This document shows, piece after piece, positions 17,881 through 26,971 of a DNA stretch of 64,000 bases (position 1 is its first letter; every line of letters begins with the position of its first letter). A program made the translations under genes and the position numbers. The DNA comes from Desulforamulus putei DSM 12395 (GTDB lineage Bacteria > Bacillota > Desulfotomaculia > Desulfotomaculales > Desulfotomaculaceae). The DNA lies in contig NZ_FQUY01000012.1 in the NCBI RefSeq assembly GCF_900129195.1, forward strand, positions 22,757-86,756, written 5' to 3'. The notes under the pieces were generated by a model. The model searched no databases and was not told the origin of the DNA. It saw only the letters and a list, made by a program, of their open reading frames with translations.

Positions 17881-18075
17881 GTGATTGTGAAAGAAATGCC
17901 AGAGTGCATATTATGTCGGTCAGTCCTGCATGAAAAAAACGCAGGCATTATCATTCTGGGCAAGGGTATTTGTTCTGTTTGTGAGCAAAAAATCACCGAC
18001 CTGGCCTGGGATGACCCGGATTATGACACTTATATAAGCGGTCTTAAGAAAATTTGGCGCTGCAAGGAGGCCTGA
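17881..18075 (+). CDS. csfB: Anti-sigma factor Gin (CsfB), sigma-G inhibitor
   Basis: A 64-aa zinc protein with C9-x2-C12 and C31-x2-C34, the treble-clef pattern of Gin, which holds sigma-G (and sigma-E) inactive at the wrong time or place during sporulation. The start is GTG 17881 or GTG 17887, both after GAGGGGGG. In B. subtilis csfB follows bofA directly; here the oxidoreductase and ger modules separate them. The 3' end overlaps a convergent gene by 46 nt. Confidence 0.85.
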   Translation: MIVKEMPECILCRSVLHEKNAGIIILGKGICSVCEQKITDLAWDDPDYDTYISGLKKIWRCKEA

Positions 18076-18302
18076 GTTTTTGCAAGGGCCTCTTTCTTTT
18101 TTTCCAACCGCAACCTGCGGTGGGCCAGTTCAATGTCCGATTTTATCTGGCGCAATGTCATTAAATCAACGCCGGTTTGGGTGGCCACTTCCACATCGCT
18201 TCTGCCCTCTTTCCACAATTTTATCAGCCTGGAAACACTGGTCCTGTATTTTTTTGATAAAGCCTTTTCATCAATCTGCGGGGACTTCGCTTGCCGCATC
18301 AT
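18030..18302 (-). CDS. Small helix-turn-helix-like protein, convergent with gin
   Basis: The 90-aa protein is highly charged. Residues about 20-55 (SVSRLIKLWKEGRSDVEVATQTGVDLMTLRQIK) read as a helix-turn-helix resembling phage terminase-small-subunit or MerR-like helices, followed by a basic coiled coil. AAAGGAG stands before two ATG codons (18302, 18299). It overlaps the end of gin by 46 bases on the opposite strand. No known family is claimed. Confidence 0.6.
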   Translation of the reverse strand: MMRQAKSPQIDEKALSKKYRTSVSRLIKLWKEGRSDVEVATQTGVDLMTLRQIKSDIELAHRRLRLEKKKEALAKTQASLQRQIFLRPLI

Positions 18303-18326
18303 GGTGCTCCTTTCTGCTTATGCTGC

Positions 18327-18423
18327 ATTTCTTTGGGGTCAGGCCTTTAGCCATTAGCTGTTGGCCGTTAGCTTTTGGGGTTTATTTTTAAAAAAGCCAG
18401 TGGCCAATGGCCAAAGGCCATTT
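18327..18423. repeat. Intergenic heptamer-mosaic element, copy 5
   Basis: TTCTTTGGGGTCAGGCC is followed by AGCCATT and GGCCGTT heptamers, a T/A-rich spacer and complementary CCAGTGGCCAATGGCC units. Confidence 0.75.
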
Positions 18424-18568
18424 CTTAAACAAGTCTTCAAAGTTAGCTTTCCCTTACGGATTTGAGCTATAAGGCTTAAGTTATTCCAAAGAAATCAGAA
18501 ACTAAATTAGCAGTTAAAAAGTGTATATGATAAAATAAATTGTTAAGATATTTTCAGAGGTTGTTAAG

Positions 18569-20017
18569 ATGACACAGCAGCGAGCCCCTCTCTGGGAGGC
18601 CCTGGTAAAACATTTGACCGCGCCGGGGGCGCAGTTTCATATTCCCGGTCACAGGAGCGGGGAAGCCATTCCGCCTGAATTTTTACAATTGGCAGGCCCG
18701 GGTATGTTCCGAATGGATTTAACGGAAATCCCCGGTCTGGATGATTTACACAACCCGCAGGGGGCCATTGCCGAAGCGATGGAACTGGCAGCCGGGGCCT
18801 ACGGAGCCGACAAAAGTTTTTTTCTGGTAAACGGCACCAGTTGTGGGCTGATGGCTTTAATACTGGCCTGTTGCGGCCCGGGAGATAAAATTATCGTTCC
18901 CCGAAACGCGCACCGTTCTGTGGTCTCCGGGTTGATATTATCCGGGGCAATACCCGTTTATTACCAACCGGCGGTTCTCGATGATTTTGCCTGTTTAGCC
19001 GGCCCGGATGTTTTACAAATTAAAAAATTATTGAGTGAAAACCGCGACGTTAAAGCCGTGCTGGCCGTAAATCCTACCTACTACGGCGTGGCAGGGGATA
19101 TCGCTTCTTTGTCCGCTGTTTGCCACGGGGCCGGGGTACCCCTGCTGGTAGACGAAGCTCACGGGGCCCACCTGCGATTTCACCCGGAGCTGCCGCCGGA
19201 CGCCCTGAGCTGTGGAGCAGATGCGGTGGTGCAAAGCACCCATAAAACCGGCGGGTCCCTCACCCAGTCCTCCATGCTTCATTTAAAAGGAAAACGGGTT
19301 GACCACGGGCGGGTGGCGGAAGCCCTGCGTATGCTTCAGAGCACCAGCCCCTCTTATCTCCTGATGGTGTCCCTGGATGTGGCTCGCCGGCAGCTGGCCC
19401 TGAAGGGGAGGGAACTGCTGGATAAATCCCTCCGGCTGGCCGGCTGGTGCAGGGACAAGCTGTCTAAAATGCAAGGGGTAAGGGTTTTAAGCCGGGAGCG
19501 CCTGGGGGCGGCCGGCGCCGCTTTTCTGGACCCCACCCGTTTAACCATATCGTTGCTCCCTTCGGGTCTCACCGGTTATAGAACAGCCGAACTCCTCCAC
19601 CACAGATACCATGTCCATGTGGAAATGGCCGATGCCGCCGGTGTGGTGGCAGTGATCTCCCTGGGCGCCAATGAGGAGGACTGCCGGCGGCTGTTTCGGG
19701 CCATTGAGGAGCTGGTGGTCACCGAGGCAGGGGCCCCCCTGCACTTGCCGGAGCCCCCAAGGTTACCCCCCCCGGTGGTGGCATTAGCCCCCCGGGAAGC
19801 CTGGCAAAAACCCGGTCAATATGTATCGCTGGAGAATTCCCTGGGCATGATCTGTGGGGAAACCGTTGCCGTGTACCCGCCCGGCATCCCGGTCATTTGC
19901 CCTGGGGAAGTCATAGAACAACCGGTCCTGGACTATCTCCTGGAAGTCAGGCAGCGGGGCCTGCATGTGCAGGGACCCGGGGATGGAAAATTGCGGAAGT
20001 TGAGGGTACTGGTGTAG
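18569..20017 (+). CDS. Orn/Lys/Arg decarboxylase family PLP enzyme (YaaO-like)
   Basis: A fold-type I PLP enzyme of 482 aa. The lysine of STHKTGGSLTQ is the Schiff-base site, VDEAHGAH carries the pyridine-N-binding Asp, and FLVNGTSCG is the phosphate-binding loop. The family decarboxylates arginine, lysine or ornithine to polyamine precursors; the substrate is unresolved. AGAGG lies 9 nt before ATG 18569. Position before tmk is conserved in Firmicutes. Confidence 0.9.
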   Translation: MTQQRAPLWEALVKHLTAPGAQFHIPGHRSGEAIPPEFLQLAGPGMFRMDLTEIPGLDDLHNPQGAIAEAMELAAGAYGADKSFFLVNGTSCGLMALILACCGPGDKIIVPRNAHRSVVSGLILSGAIPVYYQPAVLDDFACLAGPDVLQIKKLLSENRDVKAVLAVNPTYYGVAGDIASLSAVCHGAGVPLLVDEAHGAHLRFHPELPPDALSCGADAVVQSTHKTGGSLTQSSMLHLKGKRVDHGRVAEALRMLQSTSPSYLLMVSLDVARRQLALKGRELLDKSLRLAGWCRDKLSKMQGVRVLSRERLGAAGAAFLDPTRLTISLLPSGLTGYRTAELLHHRYHVHVEMADAAGVVAVISLGANEEDCRRLFRAIEELVVTEAGAPLHLPEPPRLPPPVVALAPREAWQKPGQYVSLENSLGMICGETVAVYPPGIPVICPGEVIEQPVLDYLLEVRQRGLHVQGPGDGKLRKLRVLV

Positions 20018-20037
20018 AGGATACAGCCCTTTAAAAG

Positions 20038-20066
20038 CGGGCCGTTGGCCATTGGCCTTCAGCAAA
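20038..20066. repeat. Intergenic heptamer-mosaic element, copy 6 (short)
   Basis: GGCCGTTGGCCATTGGCCTTCAGC sits between the decarboxylase and tmk and extends the tmk frame artificially upstream of its real start. Confidence 0.6.
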
Positions 20067-20086
20067 AACCATTGGAGGTGGGCAGC

Positions 20087-20701
20087 ATATTCATCGTATT
20101 CGAAGGCGTGGATGGGTCGGGAAAAACCACCCAGCTCAACCTGTTAAATAAATATTTAATTCAAAAACAAATCCCCACTTATACCACCCGGGAACCGGGA
20201 GGCACTCCGGTGGGGGAGAAAATCCGGGAACTGCTGCTGGATCCAAACTTTTCCGAAATGCAGGGACGCACCGAGGCGTTGCTTTATGCCGCGGCCCGGG
20301 CCCAGTTGGTGGCTCAGGTGATCCGGCCCCGGTTGGAACAGGGCAGGGTGGTGCTGTGCGACCGCTACATTGACTCCAGCCTGGCCTACCAGGGTTATGG
20401 CAGAGGGATGGATACCGGTTTTTTGGCGAGCATTAATGAATTAGCCACGGGAGGTCTGTGGCCCAACCTGACCATCCTGTTGGATATACCTCCTCGGGAG
20501 GGTTTGGTTCGGTCCAGAAAGGACCGGCCGGCGGACAGGCTGGAAAATGAATCCCTGGAGTTTTATCAAAGGGTCCGCAACGGGTACCTGGCGTTAGCCC
20601 GACGGAACCCGGAGGCTTATCTGGTGCTGGACGCCCGGCGGTCCATAGAGGAGCTCCATACCGTCATTTGCGGAGTGGTGGGTGGTTTAATCTGTGTATA
20701 A
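20087..20701 (+). CDS. tmk: Thymidylate kinase, probable AUA start
   Basis: Converts dTMP to dTDP with ATP. The P-loop [10 protein letters not shown] is at residues 6-15, the DRX motif is [12 protein letters not shown], and a lid region [12 protein letters not shown] follows. With ATA 20087 as start the product is 204 aa and begins [10 protein letters not shown], exactly where Tmk proteins begin. GGAGGTG (20074-20080) lies 6 nt before it. In-frame TTG 20072 and GTG 20078 lie in or before that Shine-Dalgarno, and TTG 20045 is inside a repeat. The gene overlaps holB by 8 nt. Confidence 0.92.
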   Translation: MFIVFEGVDGSGKTTQLNLLNKYLIQKQIPTYTTREPGGTPVGEKIRELLLDPNFSEMQGRTEALLYAAARAQLVAQVIRPRLEQGRVVLCDRYIDSSLAYQGYGRGMDTGFLASINELATGGLWPNLTILLDIPPREGLVRSRKDRPADRLENESLEFYQRVRNGYLALARRNPEAYLVLDARRSIEELHTVICGVVGGLICV

Positions 20702-21722
20702 ATTAAATAATATTATCGGGCATCAGGAAGTGATCCGGACCCTGAGAAATTCCCTGCAGAGAAACCGGGTGGCCCATGCCTACCTCTTTATGGGGCCGCC
20801 GGGGGTTGGCAAACAAACAGTGGCGCAGGCCTATGCCGGAGCGCTGTTATGCGATCAACCCAGTGAGGGCGATGCCTGCGGCTGCTGCCGTTCCTGCCGG
20901 CAGATAGAAGGAGGAAACCATCCCGACTTGCATCGCTTGGAGCCCACCGGGACCACCATCAAAATTGAACAGGTCAGGGAGATGCAAAGTCAGGTGCAAT
21001 ATAAGCCCTACCAGGCCGGTCGGCAGGTCTTCGTGGTGGAACGGGCGGAAGCCATGACCCAGGAAGCAGCCAATTGTTTTTTAAAAACATTGGAAGAGCC
21101 CGCCGGTCAAACGGTCTTTATTTTGTTAAGCGACCAGCCCTATGCCCTGTTGCCCACCATTTTGTCCCGTTGTCAGCAGTTCCAGTTTCGGCCCTTGAGC
21201 AACCGGGAAGTGGCGGCAGGGTTGGTCAGCCTTTGTGCCATGAACAAAGAAGATGCAACTAAACTGGCCCCTTTGGCAGGGGGGAGTTTGGGCAGGGCGG
21301 TTCGGCTGGCTAAGGGCGATGACCAATGGCCCTTACGGGCCAAGGCCTTGGAGTTGGCGCAGTGGTTACCTCAAACGAATAAAATCCGGGCCCTGGAATT
21401 GGCGGAACAGCTTTCCGGCGACAGAAATGAAGCGGCAGAGTATTTGGAGATCATGTTATTATGGTTTCGTGATTTACTGGTCTATCAGTACACAGGCAAA
21501 AAAGAGATTTTAATAAACCAGGATAAGCCGGAGAAAATTGTGGAACAGTCAAACCGGTATGATCCCTCTGTTCTTACGGAAATACTTGAAGAAATAAAAC
21601 TGGCCCGGGAGAGAATTCTGGCTAATGCCAATACACGAATGACCTTGGAGGTTCTCATGTTGAAAATACACTCCCATGGAGGAAACTGGAATGGCAGTAA
21701 AAGTAGTTGGGGTTCGCTTTAA
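20694..21722 (+). CDS. holB: DNA polymerase III subunit delta'
   Basis: A clamp-loader subunit of 342 aa, homologous to the N-terminal part of Dna[12 protein letters not shown] (P-loop), zinc cysteines [19 protein letters not shown] in place of Walker B, and LSRCQQF. GTG 20694 overlaps tmk, and the stop overlaps ricT by 32 nt, so tmk-holB-ricT-yabA-rsmI form one translationally coupled operon. Confidence 0.95.
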   Translation: MYKLNNIIGHQEVIRTLRNSLQRNRVAHAYLFMGPPGVGKQTVAQAYAGALLCDQPSEGDACGCCRSCRQIEGGNHPDLHRLEPTGTTIKIEQVREMQSQVQYKPYQAGRQVFVVERAEAMTQEAANCFLKTLEEPAGQTVFILLSDQPYALLPTILSRCQQFQFRPLSNREVAAGLVSLCAMNKEDATKLAPLAGGSLGRAVRLAKGDDQWPLRAKALELAQWLPQTNKIRALELAEQLSGDRNEAAEYLEIMLLWFRDLLVYQYTGKKEILINQDKPEKIVEQSNRYDPSVLTEILEEIKLARERILANANTRMTLEVLMLKIHSHGGNWNGSKSSWGSL

Positions 21723-22539
21723 AAAAGCGGGCAAGGTATATTATTTTGACCCCGCAGACATTCCTTTGGACAAGGGTGATCACGTGGTGGTGGAAACCAC
21801 CCGGGGTATTGAATACGGAGAAGTGGTGGTGGCCCCCCGGGAAGTGCCCGATGAAGAGGTGGTGGCGCCCTTAAAGCAGGTACTGCGCAAGGCCGCCGGG
21901 GAAGATGACCGGCAGGTGGAAGCCAACCGGGAAAAGGAAAAGAAAGCATTTCAGGTGGCCCTGGAGAAAATTGCCGCCCATCAACTGCCCATGAAGCTGA
22001 TCGGTGTGGAGCAAACCTTTGACGGCAACAAGATCATCTTCTATTTTACCGCTGACGGCAGGATAGACTTCCGGGAACTGGTCAAGGACTTGGCGGCGGT
22101 CTTCCGAACCCGTATTGAACTTCGCCAGATTGGGGTGCGGGATGAGGCCAAGATGGTAGGCGGTCTGGGTTGCTGTGGCCGGGAATTGTGCTGTGCTTCC
22201 TGGCTGGCGGATTTTGCGCCGGTTTCCATCCGGATGGCCAAGGAACAGAATTTATCCTTAAACCCCACCAAAATTTCCGGTATTTGCGGGCGGCTGATGT
22301 GCTGTCTCAAATATGAAAACGATGTTTACGAAGAGGCCAAGGCAGGATACCCCGAGGTCGGTACCCACGTACTGGCACCGGAAGGAGAAGGAAAAATCGT
22401 TGCCATCAATATCTTCCGCAAGACCGTTAGTGTAGAATTGCAGGAGAGCAAAGCTGTCCGGGAATATCCTTTAAATGAATTAAAAATCAAGAAAGGCCGA
22501 GGTGAATGCAACTGTGGCTGCCCTGCCCGGCAGGATTAA
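21691..22539 (+). CDS. ricT: Regulatory iron-sulfur protein RicT (PSP1 domain)
   Basis: Equivalent to YaaT of B. subtilis, which with RicA/RicF forms the Y-complex acting on RNase Y and phosphorelay. The PSP1 domain includes GLGCCGRELCCASWL and GICGRLMCCLKYE, whose cysteines bind the cluster. ATG 21691 follows GGAGGAA; the 21676 frame start lies before that site. Length is 282 aa. Confidence 0.93.
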   Translation: MAVKVVGVRFKKAGKVYYFDPADIPLDKGDHVVVETTRGIEYGEVVVAPREVPDEEVVAPLKQVLRKAAGEDDRQVEANREKEKKAFQVALEKIAAHQLPMKLIGVEQTFDGNKIIFYFTADGRIDFRELVKDLAAVFRTRIELRQIGVRDEAKMVGGLGCCGRELCCASWLADFAPVSIRMAKEQNLSLNPTKISGICGRLMCCLKYENDVYEEAKAGYPEVGTHVLAPEGEGKIVAINIFRKTVSVELQESKAVREYPLNELKIKKGRGECNCGCPARQD

Positions 22540-22828
22540 TCGTTTGGAACAGGCCCTGCGTCAAATTTGTGACGAAGTGGATCGACTGAAGCAAGAAGTG
22601 AAAGAATTGGAAGACGAAAACGCCCGGCTGAGGCGGGAAGTGGCGGGCCTTTATTTGGAAGACGGCGGGGGAGGCGACATTCAGAATAAGCCCGGCGCAA
22701 GGAATTTATGGAATTTATACGACAAAGGATTTCACATCTGTAACCTGTATTTTGGCAAGGGGCGAGAGGGAGAATGCATCTTCTGTTATGCCCTGATGAA
22801 TAGAGGAGAACAGTGTGATGGAGCGTAA
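22502..22828 (+). CDS. yabA: Replication initiation control protein YabA
   Basis: YabA binds DnaA and the sliding clamp DnaN and limits re-initiation. The N-terminal coiled coil (about residues 10-50, LEQALRQICDEVDRLKQEV) and C-terminal zinc site (HICNLYFG...GECIFC) are both present. Length of 108 aa is close to the B. subtilis protein (119). GTG 22502 overlaps ricT by 38 nt. Confidence 0.92.
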   Translation: MNATVAALPGRINRLEQALRQICDEVDRLKQEVKELEDENARLRREVAGLYLEDGGGGDIQNKPGARNLWNLYDKGFHICNLYFGKGREGECIFCYALMNRGEQCDGA

Positions 22829-23672
22829 GGCCCCAGGTGTCCTGTATCTCTGCGCCACCCCCATTGGCAATTTGGAAGATATCACCCTCCGGGCGTTACG
22901 GGTCCTGAAAGAAGCAGATTGTATCGCAGCAGAGGATACCCGCCACACCAGAAAGCTGTTAAGCCATTACGAAATTCACACGCCCTTGGTCAGCTACCAC
23001 TCCCACAGCAGCGAGAGTAAAGAAGAACACCTGATCCACCGCTTGCTGCAGGGGGAAAACATCGCCCTGGTTTCGGATGCCGGCATGCCGGGGATTTCGG
23101 ACCCGGGCGCTGATCTGGTACGCCAGGCCCTGCAGCATGGCATTGAAGTGATTCCCGTTCCCGGCCCCTCCGCCGCTATCGCGGCCCTGGTGGCTTCCGG
23201 GCTGCCCACCCATAAATTTGTTTTTGAAGGGTTCCTTTCCAACCAGCGTAAAACCCGGCGCAAGCAACTCCAGGCCCTGCGGTGGGAACAACGGACCATG
23301 GTGTTTTACGAATCCCCCCACCGGCTGGCGGATACCTTGAGGGACATGCTGGCGGAATGGGGCGACCGGCCCTGCACGGTGGCCCGGGAACTGACCAAAC
23401 TCCATGAAGAATTTAAACGGGGCACCCTCTCGGAACTGGTGGAATATTACAACGAAAACCGCCCCAAAGGGGAGATCACCTTAATCGTGGGGGGGCTGCC
23501 TCAAGAAGAAGCAGCAGCCCGGCAGCAGGAAAAATGGGCAGACCTTTCTTTAACAGAACACGTGGCAGCCCTAGTGGCACAGGGAGTTGAAAAGAAAGAA
23601 GCCATCAAACAGGTGGCCCGGCTGAGGGGAATTTCCAAAAGAGAGGTTTACGCGGCGGTACATGAGGCTTAA
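22815..23672 (+). CDS. rsmI: 16S rRNA (cytidine-1402-2'-O)-methyltransferase
   Basis: A SAM-dependent tetrapyrrole-methylase-fold enzyme modifying C1402 in the ribosomal P site. LYLCATPIGNLEDITLRAL, CIAAEDTRHT and VPGPSAAIAAL are signature motifs. Start is GTG 22815 or ATG 22818, after GAGGAGA. It is the last gene of the tmk operon and overlaps yabA by 14 nt. Confidence 0.95.
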   Translation: MMERKAPGVLYLCATPIGNLEDITLRALRVLKEADCIAAEDTRHTRKLLSHYEIHTPLVSYHSHSSESKEEHLIHRLLQGENIALVSDAGMPGISDPGADLVRQALQHGIEVIPVPGPSAAIAALVASGLPTHKFVFEGFLSNQRKTRRKQLQALRWEQRTMVFYESPHRLADTLRDMLAEWGDRPCTVARELTKLHEEFKRGTLSELVEYYNENRPKGEITLIVGGLPQEEAAARQQEKWADLSLTEHVAALVAQGVEKKEAIKQVARLRGISKREVYAAVHEA

Positions 23673-23722
23673 GGGTATTCCTTTGGGGTCTGGCTATCAG
23701 CCGTCAGCTTTTTAACTGTTAG
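23670..23722. repeat. Intergenic mosaic element, copy 7
   Basis: GGGTATTCCTTTGGGGTCTGGC followed by CAGCCGTCAGC, starting at the rsmI stop codon. Confidence 0.65.
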
Positions 23723-23791
23723 AATCAAGCGATACTCGCTTGACAAGAGCCATAACCCATAATTGGCTGATGGCTGGAACCATGACTTTAC

Positions 23792-23830
23792 AGAAAAATA
23801 AAAAGCGAGAGACCTTCCAGTCCCTCACTT
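23792..23830 (-). terminator. Terminator of abrB
   Basis: On the minus strand GAGGGAC pairs with GTCTCTC across a short loop and is followed by GCTTTTTATTTTT. Confidence 0.75.
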
Positions 23831-23841
23831 TTATATACCCA

Positions 23842-24102
23842 CTATACAACTTCTTTAGTTATATTTTCTGCCATGGCAGTGGCGCACTCGCGGCAGACCA
23901 TTTTGCCTTTGTAATGCTGTACGTCCGAGGCGTTACCGCAGAAAACACAAGCTGGTTCATATTTGCGCAAAATAATTTTTTCATTGTCAACGTAAATTTC
24001 CAGGGCGTCTTTCTCATCTATGCCCAGTGTGCGGCGCAACTCAATCGGAATAACCACCCGACCCAGCTCGTCCACCTTGCGAACAATACCTGTGGATTTC
24101 AA
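23842..24102 (-). CDS. abrB: AbrB-family transition-state regulator
   Basis: The swapped-hairpin DNA-binding domain KSTGIVRKVDELGRVVIPIELRRTLGI is nearly that of B. subtilis AbrB. The C-terminal part has CVFCG and CREC, a possible zinc site. TTG 24102 is chosen because GGAGGG lies 8 nt upstream and it gives the usual MKSTG start; an ATG at 24120 would overlap that site. It lies divergent to metG, as in Bacilli. Confidence 0.92.
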   Translation of the reverse strand: MKSTGIVRKVDELGRVVIPIELRRTLGIDEKDALEIYVDNEKIILRKYEPACVFCGNASDVQHYKGKMVCRECATAMAENITKEVV

Positions 24103-24246
24103 TCCGCTTTCCCTCCCCATCTTTTACATTCGACAATATACCAGAATTTACTACAACTAATCATACCAGTCATACCCGTTACAATCAATATTTTACTTTT
24201 ATTTTTTGTAATAAAATGGTATAAATACCACAGGGACAGGGGAAAC

Positions 24247-24275
24247 TTGACATGGCAGTTTTTGTTGGTTAAAAT
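24247..24275 (+). promoter_or_regulatory. Sigma-A promoter of the metG T-box leader
   Basis: TTGACA and TAAAAT are separated by 17 nt, about 10 nt before the T-box stem I. Confidence 0.8.
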
Positions 24276-24283
24276 CGAGATTG

Positions 24284-24545
24284 TTAAAGGCGATAATGGG
24301 GATGAGTAAGTCGGGGGACCCTTACAGAGAGCGGGGGGAGGTGCAAGCCCGCAGGGAAAACCGGTTGAACATGGCCCCGGAGCTGCCGGTTTGAAAGTCG
24401 CCAGTAGGGCCGGACGGTGGAGCACCGTTATTTGCTTGTTTAGTGCAGTTAATGCGCTACTGAGACTGCCCCCGTAAGGTGGCAGTGAATCAGGGTGGTA
24501 CCGCGGGTTCATACCCCGCCCCTGCAAAGGGGCGGGGTTTTTGTT
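24284..24545 (+). promoter_or_regulatory. T-box riboswitch, methionine-specific
   Basis: The leader senses uncharged tRNA-Met and antiterminates into metG. Seen here: the stem I motifs AGAGAG (24326-24331) and GGTGCAAG, specifier codon ATG at 24371-24373 in GAACATGGCCCCGGAGCTG, the T-box AGGGTGGTACCGCG (24492-24505), and a terminator CCCCGCCCC/GGGGCGGGG followed by TTTTT (24514-24545). Confidence 0.95.
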
Positions 24546-24583
24546 TATCTCTTTATATTATTTCATGAAGGGAAGGGAACGCT

Positions 24584-26134
24584 TTGACAAAACCTGGTTT
24601 TTACATCACCACACCCATTTATTATCCCAGCGACAACCTGCATATCGGCCATGCCTATACCACCGTGGCAGCGGATGCCATCGCCCGCTACAAGCGGCTC
24701 ACCGGACATGATGTCTGGTTTCTCACCGGCTCGGATGAACACGGGCAAAAAATTGAGCGGGCGGCCAGGGCCAAAAACCAAACCCCCAAGGAATACGTGG
24801 ATCATATTGTGGCTGGCTTTAAAAGGCTGTGGGAGCGGCTGGATGTCAGTTACAACGACTTTATCCGCACCACCGATGAACGTCACCGCAAGGTGGTACA
24901 ACAGTTTTTCCAGCAGCTCTATAACCAGGGGGATATCTATAAGTCCGAGTACGAGGGCTGGTACTGCACTCCCTGCGAAACCTTCTTTACCGAATACCAG
25001 CTGGTGGAAGGCAAATGCCCGGACTGCCGGCGGGATGTGGAAAAGGTACGGGAGGAAAGTTACTTCTTCCGTATGTCCAAATATGCCGATCGCTGGTTGA
25101 AGTTCATCGAAGAAAACCCGGACTTTATTCAACCGGTTTCCCGCCGTAACGAGATGGTCAGCTTTGTCAAACAGGGACTGGAAGATCTCTGCGTTTCCAG
25201 AACCACCTTTGACTGGGGGATACCTGTTCCCTTTGACCCCAGGCATGTGGTCTATGTCTGGGTGGACGCCTTGACCAACTATATTTCCGCCCTGGGCTAC
25301 GGCACAGAGGATGACAGTCTCTACCGGAAATTCTGGCCCGCCGATATCCACCTGGTTGGGAAGGACATTGTGCGCTTCCATACCATCATCTGGCCCATTA
25401 TGCTGATGGCCTTGGGCCTGCCCCTGCCCAAAAAGGTGATCGGCCATGGCTGGCTGTTGCTGGACAGCGGCAAGATGTCCAAATCCAAGGGCAATGTGGT
25501 GGACCCCCATGTGCTGGTGGATAAATATGGGGTGGATGCCGTGCGGTATTTCCTGCTGCGGGAACTGCCCTTTGGCTCCGACGGCCTTTACTCCGAAGAG
25601 GCCCTGGTAAAGCGCATTAATATGGATCTGGCCAACGATTACGGCAACCTGCTGTCCCGCTCCGCCACCATGGTGGAAAAATACCGGCAGGGCGTCCTGC
25701 AGGCCCCCGGCGCCCCCGAAGGACCGGACGCCGAACTGATTGATCTGGCCACTGAAACTCCCAGGCTGGTGGCAGAATACATGGACAGAAGCGAGATTTC
25801 CAACGCCCTGGCGGCCATCTGGCAAATGGTGGGCCGGGCCAACAAGTACCTGGAAGAAACCGCTCCCTGGACCCTGGCCAAAAACGGTCAGACCGAAAGA
25901 CTAAACACCGTTCTATACAACGTGGCTGAAGTAATCCGTTTTGCCACCATCATGGCCTCTCCTTTTATGCCCAACCTGCCCGGTCGTGTCTGGCCCCAGC
26001 TGGGTATTGCAGACAAACCGGAACTGCACACCTGGGACAGTCTCCGCTGGGGCAAACTGCCTGCCGGAACCACCGTGAAACGGGGCGAAGTGCTGTTCCC
26101 CAGGATTGACCTGAAGTTGCTGGAGCAGGCCTAA
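24584..26134 (+). CDS. metG: Methionyl-tRNA synthetase (short form)
   Basis: A class I synthetase charging tRNA-Met. HIGH is at residues 20-23, KMSKS near 297, and a CP-domain zinc site CTPC...CPDC near 128-149. At 516 aa it ends after the anticodon-binding helical domain and lacks the C-terminal EMAP/Trbp111 dimerisation domain present in B. subtilis MetS (about 660 aa). TTG 24584 follows GAAGGGAAGGG. Expression is controlled by the T-box. Confidence 0.96.
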   Translation: MTKPGFYITTPIYYPSDNLHIGHAYTTVAADAIARYKRLTGHDVWFLTGSDEHGQKIERAARAKNQTPKEYVDHIVAGFKRLWERLDVSYNDFIRTTDERHRKVVQQFFQQLYNQGDIYKSEYEGWYCTPCETFFTEYQLVEGKCPDCRRDVEKVREESYFFRMSKYADRWLKFIEENPDFIQPVSRRNEMVSFVKQGLEDLCVSRTTFDWGIPVPFDPRHVVYVWVDALTNYISALGYGTEDDSLYRKFWPADIHLVGKDIVRFHTIIWPIMLMALGLPLPKKVIGHGWLLLDSGKMSKSKGNVVDPHVLVDKYGVDAVRYFLLRELPFGSDGLYSEEALVKRINMDLANDYGNLLSRSATMVEKYRQGVLQAPGAPEGPDAELIDLATETPRLVAEYMDRSEISNALAAIWQMVGRANKYLEETAPWTLAKNGQTERLNTVLYNVAEVIRFATIMASPFMPNLPGRVWPQLGIADKPELHTWDSLRWGKLPAGTTVKRGEVLFPRIDLKLLEQA

Positions 26135-26195
26135 AGGTGCTGCTTAGGAGTGCATATATGAAGAGTGCCACCACCGACCCAACAGGAGGTCTACC

Positions 26196-26969
26196 ATGCT
26201 GATTGACTCCCATGCCCACCTTAACAACGAACGTTTCAACGAAGACCGCGCCGACGTCATTGCCCGCTGCGGCCGGGAACTGACTGCCCTCATCAACGTG
26301 GGCTATGACCTGGCGTCCTCCCGCCGGTCCATTGATCTAGCAGAAAAATACCCCTTCATTTATGCAGCCGTCGGCGTCCACCCCCACGACGCCAAGGATG
26401 TGCCGGAGGACTATTTACAGCAACTGAAGGAGATGGCTGCCCACCCAAAAGTGGTGGCCGTCGGCGAAATCGGCCTGGACTACTACTACGACCTGTCACC
26501 CAGAGACGTTCAGCAGAAAGTCTTCCGGGAGCAACTGCTGCTGGCCAGGGAACTGAAGCTCCCCTTTATCATCCACAACCGGGACGCCCACGGGGATATC
26601 CTGCAGGTACTGCGGGAAGAGGCCCCCTACCCGGCCTCGGGGGTCATGCACTGTTTCTCCGGCAGTTGGGAAGTGGCCCGGGAATGTATCAAACTGGGAC
26701 TGTACATTTCCCTGGCCGGACCTGTTACCTTTGCCAATGCCGGCAAGCTAAAGGACATAGCCGTTAAAATTCCCCTGGACCGACTGCTGGTGGAAACAGA
26801 CTGCCCCTATTTAACCCCCGTACCGCACCGGGGCAAGCGTAACGAACCGGCCTACGTACGCCATGTGGTGGAACATATTGCCCAGCTACGAGAAATGAAT
26901 CCCGAAGAACTGGCACACCTCACCGCCGCCAATACCATTACCTTGTTCCACCTACCCATCAAAAACTAG
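26196..26969 (+). CDS. tatD: TatD-family metal-dependent DNase
   Basis: A TIM-barrel nuclease (YabD). The metal ligands are seen in DSHAHL, VGEIGLDYYYD, IIHNRDAHGD and VETDCPYLTPVPHRGKRNEP. Length is 257 aa. AGGAGGT lies 7 nt before ATG 26196. It directly follows metG as in B. subtilis. Confidence 0.95.
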   Translation: MLIDSHAHLNNERFNEDRADVIARCGRELTALINVGYDLASSRRSIDLAEKYPFIYAAVGVHPHDAKDVPEDYLQQLKEMAAHPKVVAVGEIGLDYYYDLSPRDVQQKVFREQLLLARELKLPFIIHNRDAHGDILQVLREEAPYPASGVMHCFSGSWEVARECIKLGLYISLAGPVTFANAGKLKDIAVKIPLDRLLVETDCPYLTPVPHRGKRNEPAYVRHVVEHIAQLREMNPEELAHLTAANTITLFHLPIKN

Positions 26970-26971
26970 TC

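Noticed and set aside
23740..24309. 189-aa frame across abrB and the metG leader
   Set aside because: Antisense to abrB and overlapping the T-box; no supporting features.
24563..25825. 420-aa open frame antisense to metG
   Set aside because: It is a shadow of a GC-rich conserved gene; no ribosome site or recognisable domain, while metG is certain.
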